From Spirochaetota bacterium (GTDB lineage: Bacteria; Spirochaetota; Spirochaetia; DTKZ01), in the NCBI GenBank assembly GCA_029562045.1, contig JAKQWJ010000035.1, forward strand, positions 1 through 7,387: a DNA stretch of 7,387 bases. Reading direction: 5' to 3'. Positions 4,750 through 7,387 of the stretch are shown in pieces. A program made the translations under genes and the position numbers. Under the pieces are notes generated by a model. The model saw only the letters and a program-made list of their open reading frames with translations, was not told the origin of the DNA and ran no database searches. Position 1 is the stretch's first letter; the number at the start of each line of letters is the position of its first letter.

Positions 4750-6809
4750 CGCAGGACAGACTGTCGGCGGGGGGCCGGGAGATTCCGGTGCGGCGGGTGC
4801 ACACCCTGGTGGTGGGAAGCGGGGCGGCGGCCCTGGCGGCGGCGGACCGGCCGCATCAGTTCGGCGTCACCGACCTGGCGGTGGTCACCGAGGACCTGGC
4901 GGGGGGGACATCCCGGAACACCGGCAGCGACAAGCAGACCTACTACAAGCTGGCCACGGCCTCGAAGACCCCCGATTCGCCGTACCAGATGGCCGAGGCC
5001 CTGTACTCCGGGGGGGCCATGCATGGGGACCTTGCCCTGGTGGAGTCGGTCCTGTCGGTGGAGGCCTTCCATCATCTTCTGTCCATAGGCGTCCCCTTTC
5101 CCCGGAACCGCTACGGCGGCGTGGTGGGCTACAAGACCGATCACGACCCCAAGGACCGGGGAACCTCCATCGGCCCCTACACCTCCCGGAGCATGGTGGA
5201 ACACCTGTTGGCGGAGGTGCGGCGCCGGGGCATCCGGATCCACGACGGTCACGAGGTGGTGTCCCTGGTGGTGGACGGGGGCCGGGCCATGGGAGCCCTG
5301 GCCATGGACAAGTCCCGGCTGAAGGAGGAAGACTACGGCCTGGTCTTTTTCATGGCGGACAATGTGGTTTTCGGTGTGGGGGGGCCCGGAGGACTGTACG
5401 AGGCCTCGGTCTACCCCCCGGTGCACGACGGGGCCGTCGGCCTGGCGCTGGAGGCGGGGGCGGAGGCGGTGAACCTCACCGAGTCCCAGTACGGCCTGGC
5501 GTCGGTGGCTTTCCGATGGAACGTGTCCGGCACCTACCAGCAGGTGATTCCCCGGTACATCAGCGCCGACCCGGAGGGAGGGGACGAAAAGGAGTTTCTC
5601 CGGCCCTTCTTCGGGTCCCTGGGGGAGATGTGCTCCGCCGTCTTTCTGAAGGGCTACCAGTGGCCCTTCGATCCCCGGAAGATCGCCCGGGGGGGCTCCT
5701 CCCTGGTGGACATCCTGGTCTACCGGGAGCGGGTCCTCCTGGGGCGGCGGGTCTTCATGGATTTCCGGCGGAACCCCGGGGGCGAGGGGGAGGAGTTCCG
5801 GTTTCAGGACCTCTCGGAAGAAGCCCGGGTCTACCTGGAAAAATCCGGCGCCCTCTTCGGGCTCCCCATCGACCGGCTCCTGAAAATGAACCCCCTGGCG
5901 GTGGAACTCTACGCCTCCAACGGCATCGACCTCCGCCGGGAGCCCCTGGAGATCGCCGTGGCGGCCCAGCACAACAACGGCGGCCTGGCGGGGGACATCT
6001 GGTGGGAGTCCACCAACATCCGGCGCCTCTTTCCGGTGGGGGAGGTCAACGGCTCCCACGGGGTATACCGCCCCGGCGGCTCCGCCCTGAACTCCGGACA
6101 GGTGGGGGCCCTGCGGGCGGCCTGGAAGATCTCCCAGGCCTACCGGGACCGGGATCTGGATTTCCGGGACTTCGCGGGACCGGCGGAGCGGGTCGCCGGG
6201 AGAATCCTGGCCCTGGTGGGCCGGCTTCTGGAGGAGGGGGAGGGGGCGCCCCAGGACCGCTACCGCCGGGAGTTTCAGAGCCGGATGACCCGGACGGGGG
6301 CCCATATCCGGAGCCGGGAAAAGGTTCAGGCGGCCCTGGAAGAGGCCCGCCGCCAGGCGTCGGATTTCCCCCGGACCAGGGTGAAGGGCCGGGACGAACT
6401 GCCCGCCGCCCTGAGGAACCGGCACCTGGTCCTGGCCCATGCCGCCTACCTGTCGGCCATCCAGGCCTATCTCGAAGCCGGCGGCGGGAGCCGGGGCTCC
6501 TGTCTGGTGATGGACCCGGCGGGGACGGAGGTCCACCCGAAACTGGAAAAGGAGTGGCGCTTCAAGCCCGAAGCGGAAGAGTTCCGGGACCGGCTTCTGG
6601 TGACCCGGCTGGTGGGCGGGGCCGGCGGCAGGGGCGAAGGCGGCAGGGGCGAAGGAGGCGGGGCCTCCGGGCCGGACGATACCCCCGGGGGGGGCCCGGT
6701 TTTCTCCCACTCCTTCATCCCCCGCAGGCCCATCCCCGACGAGGACTTCTGGTTCGAAAATGTCTGGCGGGACCATGTGGAGAAAAAATATTCCCGGGAA
6801 CGGGTTTGA
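4746..6809 (+). CDS. FAD-dependent fumarate reductase/succinate dehydrogenase-type flavoprotein
   Basis: This 687-residue protein has no signal peptide or membrane segment, so it is probably cytoplasmic. The dinucleotide-binding fold starts at residue 20 with LVVGSGAAAL (G24-x-G26-x-x-A). The FAD-contacting GGTSRNTGSDKQTYY follows (53-67). A later FAD strand carries VVFGVGGPGGLY (207-218). The C-terminal FAD and catalytic signatures of the FrdA/SdhA/AprA superfamily are H409-N-N-G-G and GEVNGSHGVYRPGGSAL (432-448, with R442). A helical C-terminal domain (about 480-620) resembles that of SdhA/AprA. Residues 624-642 are a Gly/Arg/Glu low-complexity insert built on a DNA tandem repeat. The start at 4746 is chosen because it overlaps the LacI stop as ATGA and the Rossmann fold follows closely. 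The longer in-frame extension runs through the LacI gene. Coexpression with the Fe-S oxidoreductase suggests a joint redox reaction. The substrate is unknown; true fumarate reduction is unlikely without iron-sulfur or haem partners nearby. Confidence 0.87.
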   Translation: MTQDRLSAGGREIPVRRVHTLVVGSGAAALAAADRPHQFGVTDLAVVTEDLAGGTSRNTGSDKQTYYKLATASKTPDSPYQMAEALYSGGAMHGDLALVESVLSVEAFHHLLSIGVPFPRNRYGGVVGYKTDHDPKDRGTSIGPYTSRSMVEHLLAEVRRRGIRIHDGHEVVSLVVDGGRAMGALAMDKSRLKEEDYGLVFFMADNVVFGVGGPGGLYEASVYPPVHDGAVGLALEAGAEAVNLTESQYGLASVAFRWNVSGTYQQVIPRYISADPEGGDEKEFLRPFFGSLGEMCSAVFLKGYQWPFDPRKIARGGSSLVDILVYRERVLLGRRVFMDFRRNPGGEGEEFRFQDLSEEARVYLEKSGALFGLPIDRLLKMNPLAVELYASNGIDLRREPLEIAVAAQHNNGGLAGDIWWESTNIRRLFPVGEVNGSHGVYRPGGSALNSGQVGALRAAWKISQAYRDRDLDFRDFAGPAERVAGRILALVGRLLEEGEGAPQDRYRREFQSRMTRTGAHIRSREKVQAALEEARRQASDFPRTRVKGRDELPAALRNRHLVLAHAAYLSAIQAYLEAGGGSRGSCLVMDPAGTEVHPKLEKEWRFKPEAEEFRDRLLVTRLVGGAGGRGEGGRGEGGGASGPDDTPGGGPVFSHSFIPRRPIPDEDFWFENVWRDHVEKKYSRERV
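6624..6653 (+). repeat. 15-bp tandem repeat inside the flavoprotein gene
   Basis: GGCGGCAGGGGCGAA occurs twice head to tail (6624-6638 and 6639-6653) without mismatch, then degenerates into GGAGGCGGG. The unit is five codons long, so it adds GGRGE repeats without shifting the frame. It lies between conserved C-terminal segments and probably encodes a surface loop that can expand or contract by replication slippage. Confidence 0.85.
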
Positions 6810-6834
6810 TCGGCGGGGGGTAAAACTTTATATT
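6806..6834 (+). promoter_or_regulatory. Promoter candidate for the lipoprotein gene
   Basis: TTGATC (6806-6811) and TATATT (6829-6834) are separated by 17 nt and overlap the stop codon of the flavoprotein gene. The predicted start falls at about 6841, essentially on the A of the lipoprotein ATG. The gene could therefore be transcribed apart from the upstream operon, and as a leaderless message. Confidence 0.45.
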
Positions 6835-6840
6835 GAAACC

Positions 6841-7317
6841 ATGAAAAAAAAGAGATCCGTGTCGACGGGACTTCTTGCGGCCGTGGCGCTGTCGGCGGCG
6901 CTGACGGTCCTGACGACGGTGGGCTGTTCCCGGAAGGGCGAGGCCGCCGGCGAAACCGGCCCCGCCAAGGGCCCCGTGACGGTGGCTTCGATGATCGACT
7001 CCGAGGGCGCCATCCTGGGGAAGATGCTGGCGCTCCTGCTGAAAAACGCGGGCTTCCAGGTGATCGACAGGACCGAGTTCGGGACCCCGGACATCCTGCG
7101 GGCGGCCCTGGAGGCGGGGGAGGTGGACCTGGTCATCGATTACACCGGAAGCGGCCAGTACTATCACGGGGGCTTTGACCCGGCAATCTGGTCGGATCCC
7201 CAGGGGGGCTACGAAATGACCCGCCGGCTGGACAGGGAGAGGAAGGACCTCTTCTGGCTCAGCCCGGCGGAGGCGAACAACACCGAGATGCTGGCGGTGA
7301 AACGGGACTTCGCCTAA
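6841..7317 (+). CDS. OsmF/YehZ-type osmoprotectant-binding lipoprotein, truncated
   Basis: The 158 encoded residues match the N-terminal half of glycine-betaine/quaternary-amine ABC importer binding proteins. These are about 300 residues long and capture osmoprotectants outside the inner membrane. MKKKRS, a hydrophobic core and LTTVGC form a lipoprotein signal peptide with the lipidated cysteine at residue 29. The lipobox is somewhat relaxed. After a linker come VTVASMIDSEGAILGKML (about 44-61), FGTPDILRAALEAGEVDLVIDYTG (80-103) and FWLSPAEANNTEMLAVKRDFA to the end, the same order as in E. coli OsmF. Homology is intact up to the last residue, then stops at a TAA where the family continues for roughly another 150 residues. 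The distal ligand-binding lobe is absent, so the product is probably non-functional. The ATG lacks a nearby Shine-Dalgarno sequence, but the signal peptide supports it. The 31-nt gap and the likely own promoter suggest it is not functionally tied to the flavoprotein operon. Confidence 0.8.
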   Translation: MKKKRSVSTGLLAAVALSAALTVLTTVGCSRKGEAAGETGPAKGPVTVASMIDSEGAILGKMLALLLKNAGFQVIDRTEFGTPDILRAALEAGEVDLVIDYTGSGQYYHGGFDPAIWSDPQGGYEMTRRLDRERKDLFWLSPAEANNTEMLAVKRDFA

Positions 7318-7387
7318 AAACCATTCTACGAGAGGCCCTGTTTGTCGCCCCGTCAATTCGCATTCTCGATTTGTTGAACGAGATGCG
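7318..7387. other. Foreign-looking 70-bp end segment, possible mobile-element edge
   Basis: By hand count this segment is 35 of 70 G/C, far below the GC-rich genes before it. It begins exactly where the osmoprotectant-binding protein loses homology. On the minus strand a short open frame entering from beyond the window ends at a TGA (7355-7353) with HLVQQIENAN. This would fit the C-terminus of a transposase-like gene close to an element end, but ten residues cannot identify it. An imperfect hairpin (7359-7387) overlaps that frame. Confidence 0.3.

Noticed and set aside
5017..5026. Palindrome CCATGCATGG sharing the ATGCAT core of the operator
   Set aside because: It lies deep inside the flavoprotein gene, encodes part of a conserved-looking segment (AMHGD) and differs in the flanks, so it is probably a coincidence.
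4482..6776. 764-residue minus-strand open frame
   Set aside because: It is antisense to the LacI and flavoprotein genes, with a His/Pro/Gly-rich translation and no family motif. It reflects scarce stop codons in GC-rich DNA.
6790..6809. Mini hairpin CCCG-GGAA-CGGG followed by TTT at the end of the flavoprotein gene
   Set aside because: It has only four base pairs and three T residues and lies inside the coding end, too weak to call an intrinsic terminator.
1..7387. CRISPR arrays, tRNA or rRNA genes, riboswitches
   Set aside because: No regularly spaced repeats, no cloverleaf-like sequence and no rRNA-like stretch were seen. Nearly all of the window is occupied by protein-coding genes.

Overview
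This 7.4 kb window comes from a GC-rich diderm bacterium. It encodes an outer-membrane beta-barrel-type protein, a lipoprotein-type solute-binding protein and a LacI-family regulator. Third codon positions are strongly G/C biased, which is why long antisense ORF shadows are abundant. The relaxed lipobox and the small barrel protein would suit a spirochaete-like lineage, but no phylogenetic marker is present, so this is only a guess. The odd window length and the partial genes at both ends suggest a whole contig or a cut fragment.

Layout. (1) 3-131, plus strand: the last 42 residues of an unidentified membrane protein. (2) 132-252: a GC-rich convergent spacer holding a 22-bp imperfect direct repeat. 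(3) 253-2405, minus strand: a two-gene operon of an outer-membrane beta-barrel protein followed, 5 nt later, by a complete glucarate dehydratase (gudD). (4) 2406-2554: a divergent, relatively AT-rich control region with a good sigma70-type promoter pointing right (TTGACA-N17-TAATCT). A perfect 10-bp palindrome, TTGCATGCAA, lies where transcription should start and is a strong operator candidate. (5) 2555-6809, plus strand: a translationally coupled three-gene operon. Its genes are an old-yellow-enzyme-family oxidoreductase with a [4Fe-4S] cysteine motif but no C-terminal pyridine-nucleotide domain, a LacI-family repressor (TGATG overlap), and a fumarate-reductase/succinate-dehydrogenase-type FAD flavoprotein (ATGA overlap). 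(6) 6841-7317, plus strand: the N-terminal half of an OsmF/YehZ-type osmoprotectant-binding lipoprotein, stopping abruptly. (7) 7318-7387: about 50% GC sequence unlike the rest, possibly the edge of an inserted element.

How the parts may work together. GudD converts D-glucarate (or L-idarate) to 5-keto-4-deoxyglucarate. The barrel protein could admit the acidic sugar through the outer membrane. The divergent operon carries its own LacI-type regulator and two soluble flavoproteins, which probably oxidise or reduce a related sugar acid or an unsaturated derivative. That redox branch is the part I cannot match to a known glucarate pathway, and it is the best candidate for undescribed biochemistry here. 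The osmoprotectant-binding gene looks like an unrelated neighbour.
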